From Lytechinus pictus (Eukaryota > Echinodermata > Echinoidea > Temnopleuroida > Toxopneustidae), in contig NC_087253.1 of assembly GCF_037042905.1 (NCBI RefSeq), positions 5,771,501-5,835,500 on the forward strand: a stretch of 64,000 nt of DNA, in the 5' to 3' direction. Position numbers and translations under genes: made by a program. Shown here one piece after another: positions 33,198 through 44,582 of the stretch; position 1 is the first letter of the stretch, and each line of letters begins with the position of its first letter. The notes beneath the pieces are model-generated. The model was not told the DNA's origin, did no database searches, and worked only from the letters and a program-made list of their open reading frames with translations.

Positions 33198-34062
33198 CTA
33201 GTGATACTTTGATGAAATACAAGTGATTCATACAAGCAAATGCAAGCATTTCGGGTGAAAGGGAAACCAGGTAACACCACGTTGAATTCATCACTTTCAA
33301 ATCGAGCGCATTGAATTCAACTCTTTCCTTCAGGTTCAGATCGTCAAGATCATAGAGCCTTATTACAACTCTCCTATTCTGCATGTCAACACTCGCTACA
33401 TACACCCTGTCCTGCTCATCCACGGCGGCATACAGGCCGACACCATCTGGAGCTTGAAGAGACTCACCGGCATTCCCATCCCTGTCATAGACTGTTAACA
33501 CCCTTGGAAAGAAACAACATGAGCTCGCGACGATCAAACCCGACCTGGTGGCTGCTGCCTGACCGGTCCTGTTTCTTGTTTGAACAGCGTGTTTGAGAGT
33601 GGATCCTGTCGGGTCATAGATGTAAACTTGTTTTCCAGCGTTAGTAATGATGATTTCATCTGATGGACTCCTGTTAAGGGTGAGAAATTTGCCATTGTCA
33701 TTCACGTGAATGGTTGATTTCTTAGATCCATCGGGAGAATATACGTGTGCTTCTGAATTACCCGTCGATAGGCATAGTGACCTGTCTTCCTGTATAATAA
33801 GATAAAAATACTCCAGGCCATTACGTGTGTTCGGGTACGGCCATTGCTGCTCTCTACCATCTGAATTGATTACAGCTGCACCGAATCCAACCTTCCCAAA
33901 CGGGATACCCACGCTGTCATCAGAGTACCGCGTCATTCCCCACACCAATGCAAATGCTGGTAGAGTTACACGTTTAATGACACTTAACTTGGGATCTGAT
34001 CTTGTGTTGCTGCCGAGGTTGGGACGAGGACTCTGTTCAGGTTTGCGCTTGCACCCTTTCTT
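33193..34062 (-). CDS. TRIM-like gene 2, exon 2: beta-propeller
   Basis: This terminal coding exon is 870 bp, 289 codons plus stop (protein residues 218-506). The acceptor is ATTAATTCACACAG|AAGAAAGGG. Frame 0 joins the frame-0 donor of exon 1. The exon starts with a basic linker (KKGCKRKPEQ), then blade-like strands VYSPDG (~324), VYIYDPTG (~363), LTVYDRDG (~406) and RLYDLDD (~452), spaced 40-45 residues. This fits an NHL/TRIM-NHL-like propeller that would recruit the ubiquitylation target. The family's usual coiled coil between B-box and propeller is not seen. It differs from gene 4 at few sites (for example Pro170-Asp versus Pro-Glu in QAPDG/QAPEG). Confidence 0.85.
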   Translation of the reverse strand, partial: KKGCKRKPEQSPRPNLGSNTRSDPKLSVIKRVTLPAFALVWGMTRYSDDSVGIPFGKVGFGAAVINSDGREQQWPYPNTRNGLEYFYLIIQEDRSLCLSTGNSEAHVYSPDGSKKSTIHVNDNGKFLTLNRSPSDEIIITNAGKQVYIYDPTGSTLKHAVQTRNRTGQAAATRSGLIVASSCCFFPRVLTVYDRDGNAGESLQAPDGVGLYAAVDEQDRVYVASVDMQNRRVVIRLYDLDDLNLKERVEFNALDLKVMNSTWCYLVSLSPEMLAFACMNHLYFIKVSLE

Positions 34063-34508
34063 CTGTGTGAATTAATACAAGTGAGAAAAAAAAAACCCAG
34101 TAAATTGACATTGTTAAAGAATCAAGTAATTTGGGACATTGAGCAGTATTAGGACACAAGAAGTACAAGGCGCAGATCTGCACCCAATACGATTGGCCAT
34201 GACCCTCCCCCTTTTTTTTTTGGGGGGGGCGGGGGTGGGAGGGGGTCAAATTTTACAGACAAATTCACATCGCGGAAAAGTCCAAATCCGGGTCAGCGCC
34301 TTTAGTAGCAGAGCAGTATTATTAGTACTATGTAGTAGTAGTAGTAATAGTATTAGTGTGGACATCAGATCTTATAAATTATGTCGGAATAGGCTCGAAC
34401 CTTTTGACCATGTTTTTATTATAAACTTTCCTTTCGTTCTTTGGTCCTCCTTTCATGGTTGTAATGAATGCTTGTTTAGGGGTCCATGGTACCCAAGACC
34501 AACGTTTG

Positions 34509-34544
<36 letters not shown>

Positions 34545-34992
34545 GGGGGGGGGGGGAGCCCTTAGTCGTTAAGACCAACGTTTTAAGTATAAGGCTAGCT
34601 TTATTTTTACAATAGGTACCTCCTCAGGATTGAATAGATAGATTTACCTACATTTATATAATTGAAGACTTCTCAATCTTCTTGTTATTCTTCCCCTTCT
34701 TCTTTCTCTCAATACTTTCCCTCTTTTTATTTATAACTCTTCCTTAATAATTTGTATTCGTACTTTGGTGAATTTCTTGCTGAAATCTTCCAGGGGTGCA
34801 TCCGTTGCCCCGGGCGCACCCCCCTGCTCATTCGTAATTGGTCGTGATGGTACAGTTCGATTCTCTTTAATTAATGACTATGACGACCAATGAGTATTCA
34901 AAATTTTGACAAATTAATGTGGACCTTAATTCGCACAAAGATTCTTGTTTTTATCATCATGCAGCATTTAAAAATGAATGATCATGACTAAC
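34063..34992 (-). other. Intron of gene 2 (930 bp) with a poly-T/poly-G insertion
   Basis: Bounded by AAG|GTTAGT and CACAG|. It contains a poly-T + poly-G stretch (34512-34556). The direct repeat AAGACCAACGTTT at 34495-34507 and 34571-34583 brackets it, as if a short reverse-oriented retroposon with a 13-bp target duplication had inserted. Gene 4 has the same insertion (about 48231-48388). Gene 3 lacks the whole ~155-bp segment. Confidence 0.7.
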
Positions 34993-35643
34993 CTTCCCCT
35001 TGCCACCCTCTATTGGAACAATCTCATGACCTTCAAAAAGAAAAGCCATCTCATGATGACCCGCTACACACTTCTTACACAGGTACTTGTCGCAGGTTTT
35101 GCAGACTGAGTGGGCATCCCTTTGTCGTCTGCAAGCATTGCATTTTGGACGTGTTCCACTCTTTTTGTCCTCTTGTTTGGGGGTGCAGTCTTTTTTAGCA
35201 GATTGATCAATGACATCCTCAATGGGAACAGTCTCATGACCTTCAAAAATAAAAGCCATTTCTTGATGACCAGTCACACACCTATCACACAAATACCTGT
35301 CGCAGGTCTTGCAGAATAACTCGGCATCCCTCTGTCGTCTGCAAGCATTGCATTTAGGACGAGTCTCCCTCTTTTTTGCGTTGTAGTCGTCTATGCATCC
35401 GTTGACCGTCACATTAGGAGGGAAATCATCAGAACGTTTTCCAGAAGTAAACTTGGAGACCTTCCTGCAGACTGGGCACACCATGTGGTTATTATTTGGA
35501 TGGGCTTGTCCGTAGTTCCTTAGGCACCCCCGACAGAAAGTGTGCCCACATGTCGGAAGAATGCTTGCCTCGACGAAGATATCGAAGCAAAGTGGGCATG
35601 TCAAGTTTTTTGAAGGGCTAGAAGATTTCCTTCTCAAAGCCAT
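34993..35643 (-). CDS. TRIM-like gene 2, exon 1: RING + two B-boxes
   Basis: The 217-codon first coding exon gives the N-terminal half of a predicted 506-aa RING-type E3 ubiquitin ligase. The ATG at 35643 is fixed by an in-frame TAG five codons upstream and has G at +4. Residues 16-59 are a C3HC4 RING (C16, C19, C32, H34, C37, C40, C56, C59). Residues 98-136 are a B-box zinc finger (C98, C101, C111, C114, C119, C122, H126, H136). Residues 168-206 are a second one with exactly the same spacing, offset by 70 residues. The repeated phrase PKCNACRRQRDA marks an internal duplication. The exon ends AAG|GTTAGT, phase 0. Val180 is shared only with gene 4 (Phe in genes 1 and 3). Its exon sequence looks identical to gene 4. 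Confidence 0.9.
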
Positions 35644-36483
35644 TTCATCCTTTTCCTACAGGATTCTTTTTATGTCTAATCATTAAAACAGTAAGAGTAT
35701 GAATTACAGTTCTAATATCCTCTAGAATTCACCACCCAATATGACGGAAGCAGAATCATACTCTAACTTATTGTCTTGAATGCTAAATGTTAAATTCCGC
35801 TTCGCTCGCTTCCTGCGTGGGGAACATCCTACCAATTTATGTCACAGTCACAACGGCGAAACCGATCCGATACCGAAAAAATTGTTTACATTATTTCCAA
35901 TGATATATTACTGCTTGGTTTGGAACCGGCTTCATGGGTTTGACTGTAACACCTAATGTTGACAGTCCGATTGTAATTATCTTTATCAAATAACAGATAG
36001 TGAGACGTCAGTAGTAAATGGTGCATGAGCGTTCAGGGGGAAATACACCTTGCATTGACATGTTGCATAACTGTATATATATAAACCAAACTGTTTCCCC
36101 GCCAACAAATCAAACATCCTTAAACTTCTGGGATAGCATATCTACTATAGATTATGTCACGATTATGTTAAAGTAGCTCCAGTCTAAGATTAAAGTTTAT
36201 TTCATTTCTACCAAACATTAACAACAACGTAGGGCCTACATTGGAAAGATCTATGGGAGCTAGACCGGGGAGAATTATAACACGGGGAAAATGTAACAGA
36301 GGCTCCCATATTCTCAGTAGAAACAGACACGTTGTACTGTATACATAACACATGCGCATTTCATGCTGCTTGAGTTTAAGCAAATACGGTTCGTGGCAAT
36401 TTCTACAGCATAATAATCGTTCTATTAAACAGGACCTAAGACTGGTCGTAATTATTTTGTATTCCAGGGTACGGGAAGGAGAT

Positions 36484-36520
<37 letters not shown>

Positions 36521-36600
36521 GGTGTGTGTGTGGGGGGGGGGTACTCGAATTATAATATAACATGGCACCTACTTGAACGTGCCGAACGAAAGTCAGGGGG
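35644..36600 (-). promoter_or_regulatory. 5' flank of gene 2
   Basis: Upstream region shared with the other genes. It contains TTTATATATATACAG on the minus strand (36073-36087), a possible TATA element about 430 bp before the ATG, implying a long 5' UTR or a 5' intron if used. The same stretch lies near 43912-43926 and 49791-49805. A (GT)n(G)n microsatellite lies further upstream at about 36482-36541. Confidence 0.35.
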
Positions 36601-36763
36601 CTCTAGTACTACAAGTCAATCTTGGGCTTAAAACAGGGGTATCCGGAACGGGTCTTGGATCAACATTATTTTGCTTTAAAAAAAATCATATATTTCATGT
36701 AATAAAATACAGAAGAAATAGAGAGCGGATGACATCATCATTTCCTCATTTGCAGAGGCCTAG

Positions 36764-36868
36764 GCCCCGTTGCATAAAAGTTACTATTATGGTAACTATC
36801 ATGGTAACCATGGTAACGAGGCTCAACAGTCAAACAAGATTCCATGACAGTTACCATTGCAACGGGGC
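36764..36868. mobile_element. GCCCCGTTGCATAAAAG MITE, copy b (105 bp)
   Basis: Same ends and internal deletion as copy a, within the same host MITE, so it was duplicated with the unit. Confidence 0.8.
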
Positions 36869-37110
36869 TTACGATTTTGCATATAACTGTTTTGTGAAAT
36901 TAGGCGAATTAAAGTAAAAAGATCATAATTTTCTTATTTTACACCTGATTTTGATTATTATACTAAGTGCTAAGCTTGTTCTTTTTCCCCTCTTTTTATT
37001 CAAATCAACTTTTTCTTGGGGTTGATCTGTCCTTAAAATAAACTTGACTTAAGTTGCAAGAAACGAGCATGCATAGCCCATTCCCCAATTTCTCTCTCTT
37101 CTATATTCTA

Positions 37111-39219
37111 TACACAACAAAAAAAGTAAGTCCCCCCTAAATCAAATTGCTGTAACTTTTGAACGGAATTATTTTGAGATATGATATTTCGTAGGTGGTT
37201 TTCTACGTTCATTATGCAACTCCTAGGGAAAAATGAGATTGATCGGATGAGTCATGCATGAGTAATTAAAGATTGAATTAAAAATGACAATTTTTGAAAG
37301 TCACAAGAGTCGTTTTTCAGATTTTGCAAATACAAAGTTGGGCAAAAGTTATTGTTAGGTGAATTTTATGGTGTTAATGCCGTTTTACTATCCATCATTT
37401 AGCCACTCCACACACAATTTTGATATCGTATGTTCATGGTTGAGTGAGCACAATACTGCAGGGGCCGCAGAAGCGGGGTGGGGGGGGGGGGGGGGTGGCT
37501 GGGCCCCCCATTTTTTTTCCAAAAGAATGTACAAAAATGTAAAAATGACCATACGATTGTGGTTTTTTGCATGGTCAGCCCCCCCCCCCCGACTTTTGGC
37601 TAAGTCCCTCCCCCACACTTTGAAAACCGTTCCGCGGCCCCTGTATTGTGATGTATCATCCTAGGGGGTTTTGATAGTATCCTCTACAACTTGTTAGGTC
37701 ATATCAAAATTTGAAAATGTTGGTGGCTCCCCCGATTATAGGCCCCTCCCCCATTTTTAAATTCTGGATCCACCCCTGATTTGTCCATAAATTAAACTCA
37801 CCATGGGAAATTGTTAGGAAAAAATACATGCAGTATAAAGAGAATTCATTCCTAAGTTTTCGAATGTGCTCGCTCAACCATGAAAATGTTAGAAGTTCGG
37901 AAAGTGTGTGGTGATAGAAATGATGGATGATAAAAACAACAGCAATTAAAGTCACATTTGAAACCGAATTCGCCCCCAATATTCACCTTATTACCCTTTA
38001 AAATGAGTCTGTGACATTGAAAATACCAATTTTCCCACTTTGATGCGTGCTCACTCATCCATGAATAAACAAATCGATTTAATTTTTGCACAGAATTCTG
38101 CCCATAGGTTGATAAACATTACTGCCAAATGACATTGCTAAAGACAGCCTTGAAAAAAAGTTCCACCACATTGAGTAAGGGGTTACTTATTCTTAAATGT
38201 ATGCACCCATAATGTACACAAGTCTATGAGAGATGAAGTCAAAACTTTAGCAAATATGAAATAAGGGTTTGTTTCATGGACGGTTTTTGTTACTTCTGCC
38301 AACAGTTATTTCATGAAACTTCGCACATGCTTGGCTTCAGAGTAACACAATCGAAAAGGCACGCACACCAAAATAACAATTCGATACGGTACAGAGTGGG
38401 GCCAAGGCCTTGAACTTTCTTCTCATTTGCATAATTTTCGAATATTGTGTGCTCACTGATGCATTAAACATCGGGATTTTTAATAAAAATCAAATCAAAT
38501 GAACCATGCAAGGAGGTTTGTGACAGATATCCATAGTTACAAATTGCATTTTTTCCAATAACGTAAAAAAGAGCTAATCACATTCCACATGTTCATTCAA
38601 GCGTGAATGTTTAATTAAACGCCTTTGAATCATTGAAGCATGTTAATTGGTCATGAACATAACGAAAAAGTTGATAAAAGATCAGTTTCAGTTCCCAAAA
38701 TGAAACAATACTTTACTATGATATTTGAAAATCGTATTTTTCGTTTTCAATAAATGTTCATTGAACTGTGAAATGATGAATATTGTTGAAGATACTCTTC
38801 CCAAAAATAACTGTCACCATATTCTATCATTTTTATTGATAAAAAAGTGTAAAAAATCCAATTACAGCAAATTTGTACTTGTGTTTATTCAACCGTGAAA
38901 TTTAGCCAAAAAAGTTGTATCGTCTTTTAGAAAGTACCTTTTACAAGCCTTCTGACTATTTTTCATGATGATTATGTGGAATCAGTTCCATTAAAATGGA
39001 ATCAAAGTCATGATATTTGGCTTGTGACTTTTGAAAAGTGACATTTTTGCATTCTGACGATGCTCACTGAAGCATGACGTAAAATATGTCCATAACATTT
39101 ACTCAGATGGTAGCTTATAAAATTACCTACACGCTCATGTAAAAATATATCAAAAACTCGCATTGGTTCGGAAATTATTGATGTTTGTTCAAGGGGGGAC
39201 TTACTTTTTTTGTTGTGTA
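37111..39219. mobile_element. 2.1-kb Mutator-like element, uninterrupted copy (spacer II)
   Basis: Exact 28-bp inverted ends beginning TACACAACAAAAAAAG. The 9-bp duplication TATATTCTA is at 37102-37110 and 39220-39228. The same position in spacers III and IV (44930-44950, 50775-50795) lacks the element, reading CTTCTATATCATTG in spacer IV. A nested ~210-bp G/C-rich inverted element with CACAATAC and CAGGGGCCGC ends lies at about 37449-37656. This copy lacks the foldback insertion present in spacer I. Confidence 0.75.
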
Positions 39220-39228
39220 TATATTCTA

Positions 39229-39578
39229 TCATTGAATGTGCTCCCCTCTTTCTCTCCCCCCCTCTCCTTCCAACCCCTCTCTCTCTTTCTCTCCTTAACC
39301 CCTTTCTCTATTCCCCTTCTTTGTTTTTACCTTTTCTCCTTTCAAAACACGCCTCTTCTCCTTTCTTGTTTGTCTTCTCTCCCTCCCTCCATCTCTCTCC
39401 ACCAACCCCCTCTCTCTTTCCTTATTCCTCTTCTATCTCCGATCATCCCGTCCTTTCATTCTCTCCATTCCCCCTTCTTTATTACCTTTTCTTCTATCAT
39501 ACCATTTCTCCTCTCATTTTATGTCCCCTACCCACCCCTTTCTCTCTTTCTCCCTCTCCTCTCTTTTAATACAAGTTT
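39229..39578. repeat. CT-rich spacer tract II
   Basis: Near-identical counterpart of 31241-31590. Confidence 0.8.
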
Positions 39579-40017
39579 TAAAGGTGCAAACCTGGCTGAA
39601 ATAACTAAAGCTCTTTTTCTTTAAAAACGGCAGTTTATCTAATCTCAGAGTTTGGGTAATATTTTGTGAGAACATTTTTAGACTGCCATCATGAATATGC
39701 AATAAATGGGTTATGATTTTATGCCTAAACGTATCTTTTCCTAAAATCATTTCAACAAATCATAATGTTTTCATATTTTCAGTCAAGGTCATGTCTCCTA
39801 AGCATTAAAGTTGGAAATGATGAAAAAATGGAAAGATGATGAAAATCCACAATATTGTTCGAAATAGACATGAAATGAAATACTCCGAAAATTTGCTTTG
39901 CCCAATCGATCGTGGGCCCGGCAGCCGCTGTGCAGCACCAGATCGACGAGGCTCTATCCCTTTAATTGTTGAACGCCAAACAGGGTAGCAGCAACTCCCA
40001 TCTTTTAACGTCTTTTG

Positions 40018-40093
40018 GTCTGACGCGGTCGGGGTTTGAACCCCTGACCTCCCGGTTGTGAGACGAACGCTCTACCAACTGAGCCAACACACC
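40018..40093 (-). mobile_element. tRNA-Val-like SINE head, copy in spacer II
   Basis: Same A and B boxes as the spacer I copy, with no difference noticed in the head. It was duplicated with the unit. Confidence 0.75.
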
Positions 40094-41184
40094 GGTTATA
40101 GTTTAAATTATAGTTATAGCAGTGATTATAGTAAATCGGTGGAAAGATCAATTAGTTGTCTTTGCGGATGAACGTAATGTCATAATACAAAATTATATAA
40201 ATAAGGATTATGGCATCATCAGTTCGCTCATTTTATTTTATTTAATTTCATTTATTTTCCACTTCCATCAATCATTTGCAATAAGTTTTGTTACATACAT
40301 CTTGATATTTATAATCAATAAAACCAGAAAACTTTATGTGTATAATAATCAAGATAACCATATATCAGGTCGGAAATTGAGGAAGCTACTAAAAAGCGAA
40401 GGTAATAGATTGCAGCCTCCTACTACATGAGCAAAACACAACATGGTAGAAATTTGAGCATGAATCTAGTTGAATATATTATAATACCTGACAAAAATAC
40501 TTGTATAAGAAATGATTCGTACACTTTGTCTTGAACTATCTTAATAAAAAATATTTATTGCCAATTAAAACCCATTTTATTTTTGTATATTTGTAAACCC
40601 CGACTGGTGAGGAGAGCTTCATAATAGAAACTAGTTTTTCTTTTTGATAGTCATCCACAAGCACTAGTGGGTGGTAATATCTTCCTCTTGTACATATTAT
40701 TGTTGCCTTTTGCCTGGAAACAAAATAAAATAACATAAATAAATAAATACAAAGTATTAGAAGTGAGCTTCTTAAGTTAATATCTGATAAATTTGCTAAT
40801 AAATTATTATATGATAATTCATACGTGCACTTGAACTATTTTAACAATAAATATTATTACAATATTTATTAGCTCAGTTAAATTTGTTAAGGATTATTAG
40901 AGAATAATTAATTAATAAAAACGACGAATTAACGATATATATATTTCATTTTCATTAAAAGAAAGTGCAACGAAGTGGTAAACTTACCAGGTACTCTTCT
41001 TTAGTTGATAATTAACAGTTTACATTCAAATTTTGATATTTCGGAGAAATACAACCGATTATTGTGCAGATAAAATGAGTCCTACACTATCTGTGGAAGG
41101 GGGGGGGTCCATTATTCGCAATAATGTAGATCATTAACATGCTTAAGTTCAGTTGAGTTTGGATTATATAAAAACGAGGTACAT
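40094..41184. other. Spacer II, gene-proximal part
   Basis: Paralogous to 32104-33191 with scattered substitutions and a 4-bp difference near 41002 (TTTAGTTGATAA against TTGATAA). No gene. Confidence 0.5.
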
Positions 41185-41190
41185 TTTATT
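41185..41190 (-). terminator. AATAAA overlapping the gene 3 stop codon
   Basis: GAA TAA AAT on the minus strand, as in gene 2. Confidence 0.6.
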
Positions 41191-42055
41191 CTAGTGATAC
41201 TTTGATGAAATACAAGTGATTCATACAAGCAAATGCAAGCATTTCGGGTGAAAGGGAAACCAGGTAACACCACGTTGAATTAATCACTTTCAAATCGAGC
41301 GCATTGAATTCAACTCTTTCCTTCAGGTTCAGATCGTCAAGATCATAGAGCGTTATTACAACTCTCCTATTCTGCATGTCAACACTCGCTACATACACCC
41401 TGTCCTGCTCATCCACGGCGGCATACAGGCCGACACCATCTGGAGCTTGAAGAGACTCACCGGCATTCCCATCCCTGTCATAGACTGTTAACACCCTTGG
41501 AAAGAAACAACATGAGCTCGCGACGATCAAACCCGACCTGGTGGCTGCTGCCTGACCGGTCCTGTTTCTTGTTTGAACAGCGTGTTTGAGAGTGGATCCT
41601 GTCGGGTCATAGATGTAAACTTGTTTTCCAGCGTTAGTAATGATGATTTCATCTGATGGACTCCTGTTAAGGGTGAGAAATTTGCCATTGTCATTCACGT
41701 GAATGGTTGATTTCTTAGATCCATCGGGAGAATATACGTGTGCTTCTGAATTACCCGTCGATATGCATAGTGACCTGTCTTGCTGTATAATAAGGTCAAA
41801 ATACTCCAGGCCATTACGTGTGTTCGGATACGGCCATGGCTGCTCTCTACCATCTGAATTGATTATAGCTGCACCAAATCCAACCTTCCCAAACGGGATA
41901 CCCACGCTGTCATCAGAGGACCGCGTCATTCCCCACACCACTGCAAATGCTGGTAGAGTTACACGTTTAATGACACTTAACTTGGGATCTGATCTTGTGT
42001 TGCTGCCGAGGTTGGGACGAGGACTCTGTTCAGGTTTGCGCTTGCACCCTTTCTT
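41186..42055 (-). CDS. TRIM-like gene 3, exon 2: beta-propeller
   Basis: 870 bp, open and in frame with exon 1 through the acceptor TTCACACAG|AAGAAAGGG. The predicted propeller is as in gene 2, with substitutions that set it apart: Ser for Tyr after GMTR, Ile for Val in AAIINSD, QPWPYP for QQWPYP, IIQQD for IIQED, ITLYD for IRLYD and KVINS for KVMNS. None breaks a blade motif. It is thus intact but the most diverged of the three full genes. Confidence 0.85.
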   Translation of the reverse strand, partial: KKGCKRKPEQSPRPNLGSNTRSDPKLSVIKRVTLPAFAVVWGMTRSSDDSVGIPFGKVGFGAAIINSDGREQPWPYPNTRNGLEYFDLIIQQDRSLCISTGNSEAHVYSPDGSKKSTIHVNDNGKFLTLNRSPSDEIIITNAGKQVYIYDPTGSTLKHAVQTRNRTGQAAATRSGLIVASSCCFFPRVLTVYDRDGNAGESLQAPDGVGLYAAVDEQDRVYVASVDMQNRRVVITLYDLDDLNLKERVEFNALDLKVINSTWCYLVSLSPEMLAFACMNHLYFIKVSLE

Positions 42056-42831
42056 CTGTGTGAATTAATACAAGTGAGAAAAAAAAACCCCAGTAAATTG
42101 ACATTGTTAAAGAATCAAGTAATTTGGGACATTGAGCAGTATTAGGACACAAGAAGTACAAGGCGCAGATCTGCACCCAATACGATTGGCCATGACCCTC
42201 CCCCCTTTTTTTTTGGGGGGGGGGGGCGGGGGTGGGAGGGGGTCAAATTTTACAGACAAATTCACATCGCGGAAAAGTCCAAATCCGGATCAGCGCCTTT
42301 AGTAGCAGAGCAGTATTATTAGTACTATGTAGTAGTAGTAGTAATAGTATTAGTGTGGACATCAGATCTTATAAATTATGTCGGAATAGGCTCGAACCTT
42401 TTGACCATGTTTTATTATAAACTTTCCTTTCGTTCTTTGGTCCTCCTTTCATGGTTGTAATGAATGCTTGTTTAGGGGTCCATGGTACCCAAGACCAACG
42501 TTTGTACTTCTCAATCTTCTTGTTATTCTTCCCCTTCTTCTTTCTCTCAATACTTTCCCTCTTTTTATTTATAACTCTTCCTTAATAATTTGTATTCGTA
42601 CTTTGGTGAATTTCTTGCTGAAATCTTCCAGGGGTGCATCCGTTGCCCCGGGCGCACCCCCCTGCTCATTCGTAATTGGTCGTGATGGTACAGTTCGATT
42701 CTCTTTAATTAATGACTATGACGACCAATGAGTATTCAAAATTTTGACAAATTAATGTGGACCTTAATTCGCACAAAGATTCTTGTTTTTATCATCATGC
42801 AGCATTTAAAAAATGAATGATCATGACTAAC
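42056..42831 (-). other. Intron of gene 3 (776 bp)
   Basis: Same splice sites as gene 2. The ~155-bp poly-T/poly-G segment is missing: GTTTGTACTTCTCAATC is continuous near 42500. The flanks share ACTT, so a deletion by microhomology or an ancestral empty state are both possible. Confidence 0.7.
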
Positions 42832-43482
42832 CTTCCCCTTGCCACCCTCTATTGGAACAATCTCATGACCTTCAAAAAGAAAAGCCATCTCATGATGACC
42901 CGCTACACACTTCTTACACAGGTACTTGTCGCAGGTTTTGCAGAATGAGTGGGCATCCCTTTGTCGTCTGCAAGCATTGCATTTTGGACGTGTTCCACTC
43001 TTTTTGTCCTCTTGTTTGGGGGTGCAGTCTTTTTTTGCAGATTGATCAATGACATCCTCAATGGGAACAGTCTCATGACCTTCAAAAATAAAAGCCATTT
43101 CTTGATGACCAGTCACACACCTATCACACAAATACCTGTCGCAGGTCTTGCAGAATAACTCGGCATCCCTCTGTCGTCTGCAAGCATTGCATTTAGGACG
43201 AGTCTCCCTCTTTTTTGCGTTGTAGTCGTCTATGCATCCGTTGACCGTCACATTAGGAGGGAAATCATCAGAACGTTTTCCAGAAGTAAACTTGGAGACC
43301 TTCCTGCAGACTGGGCACACCATGTGGTTATTATTTGGATGGGCTTGTCCGTAGTTCCTTAGGCACCCCCGACAGAAAGTGTGCCCACATGTCGGAAGAA
43401 TGCTTGCCTCGACGAAGATATCGAAGCAAAGTGGGCATGTCAAGTTTTTTGAAGGGCTAGAAGATTTCCTTCTCAAAGCCAT
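42832..43482 (-). CDS. TRIM-like gene 3, exon 1: RING + two B-boxes
   Basis: 217 codons with the RING and both B-box finger residues conserved at the same positions as gene 2. The start ATG has the same upstream in-frame TAG. Residue 180 is Phe (HSFCKTC), as in diverged gene 1, against Val in genes 2 and 4. A synonymous GCA replaces GCT at Ala149. The donor is AAG|GTTAGT, phase 0. The product is a predicted 506-aa E3 ligase, probably cytoplasmic since no signal peptide or membrane segment is visible. Confidence 0.9.
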
Positions 43483-44308
43483 TTCATCCTTTTCCTACAG
43501 GATTCTTTTTATGTCTAATCATTAAAACAGTAAGAGTATGAATTACAGTTCTAATATCCTCTAGAATTCACCACCCAATATGACGGAAGCAGAATCATAC
43601 TCTAACTTATTGTCTTGAATGCTAAATGTTAAATTCCGCTTCGCTCGCTTCCTGCGTGGGGAACATCCTACCAATTTATGTCACAGTCACAACGGCGAAA
43701 CCGATCCGATACCGAAAAAAATGTTTACATTATTTCCAATGATATATTACTGCTTGGTTTGGAACCGGCTTCATGGGTTTGACTGTAACACCTAATGTTG
43801 ACAGTCCGATTGTAATTATCTTTATGAAATAACAGATAGTGAGACGTCAGTAGTAAATGGTGCATGAGCGTTCAGGGGGAAATACACCTCGCATTGACAT
43901 GTTGCATAACTGTATATATATAAACCAAACTGTTTCCCCGCCAACAAATCAAACATCCTTAAACTTCTGGGAGAGCATATCTACTATAGATTATGTCACG
44001 ATTATGTTAAAGTAGCTCCAGTCTAAGATTAAAGTTTATTTCATTTCCACCAAACATTAACAACAACGTAGGGCCTACATTGGAAAGATCTATGGGAGAC
44101 CGGGGAGAATTATAACACGGGAAAAAATGTAACAGAGGCTCCCATTCCCAGCAGAAACTGACACGTTGTATACATAACACATCATGCGCATTTCATGCTG
44201 CTTGAGTTTAAGCAAATTTGACGGTTCGTGGAAATTTCTACAGCAAATAATCGTTTTATTAAACAGGACCTAAGACTGGTCGTAATTTATATTCCAGGGT
44301 AAGGAGGT

Positions 44309-44339
<31 letters not shown>

Positions 44340-44400
44340 CGGGGTACTCGAATTATAATATAACATGGTACCTGCATGAACGTGCCGCACCAAAGTCAGG
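43483..44400 (-). promoter_or_regulatory. 5' flank of gene 3 (variant type)
   Basis: Shares the TATATATA stretch (43912-43926) and the GT/G run (44308-44344). The segment 44096-44170 is a distinct version (CCCATTCCCAGCAGAAACTG) that matches relic gene 5 near 62095-62115 and not genes 2 and 4 (CCCATATTCTCAGTAGAAAC). Confidence 0.45.
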
Positions 44401-44582
44401 GGTCGGGGGCTTTAGAACTACTTGTCAATCTTAGGCTTAAAACACGGGTATCCGGAACGGCTCTTGGATCAACAATTGCTAAAAAAAATTATTTCATATA
44501 TATCATACATTTCCTGTAATAAAATACAGAAGAAATAGAGAGCGGATGACATCATCATTCCCTCATTTGCATAGAGACCTGT

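Noticed and set aside
37449-37656. Small hAT element with CAGGGGCCGC ends inside the 2.1-kb element
   Set aside because: The inverted similarity extends outward into CACAATAC and no 8-bp duplication is visible, so I list it only as an inverted G/C-rich block.
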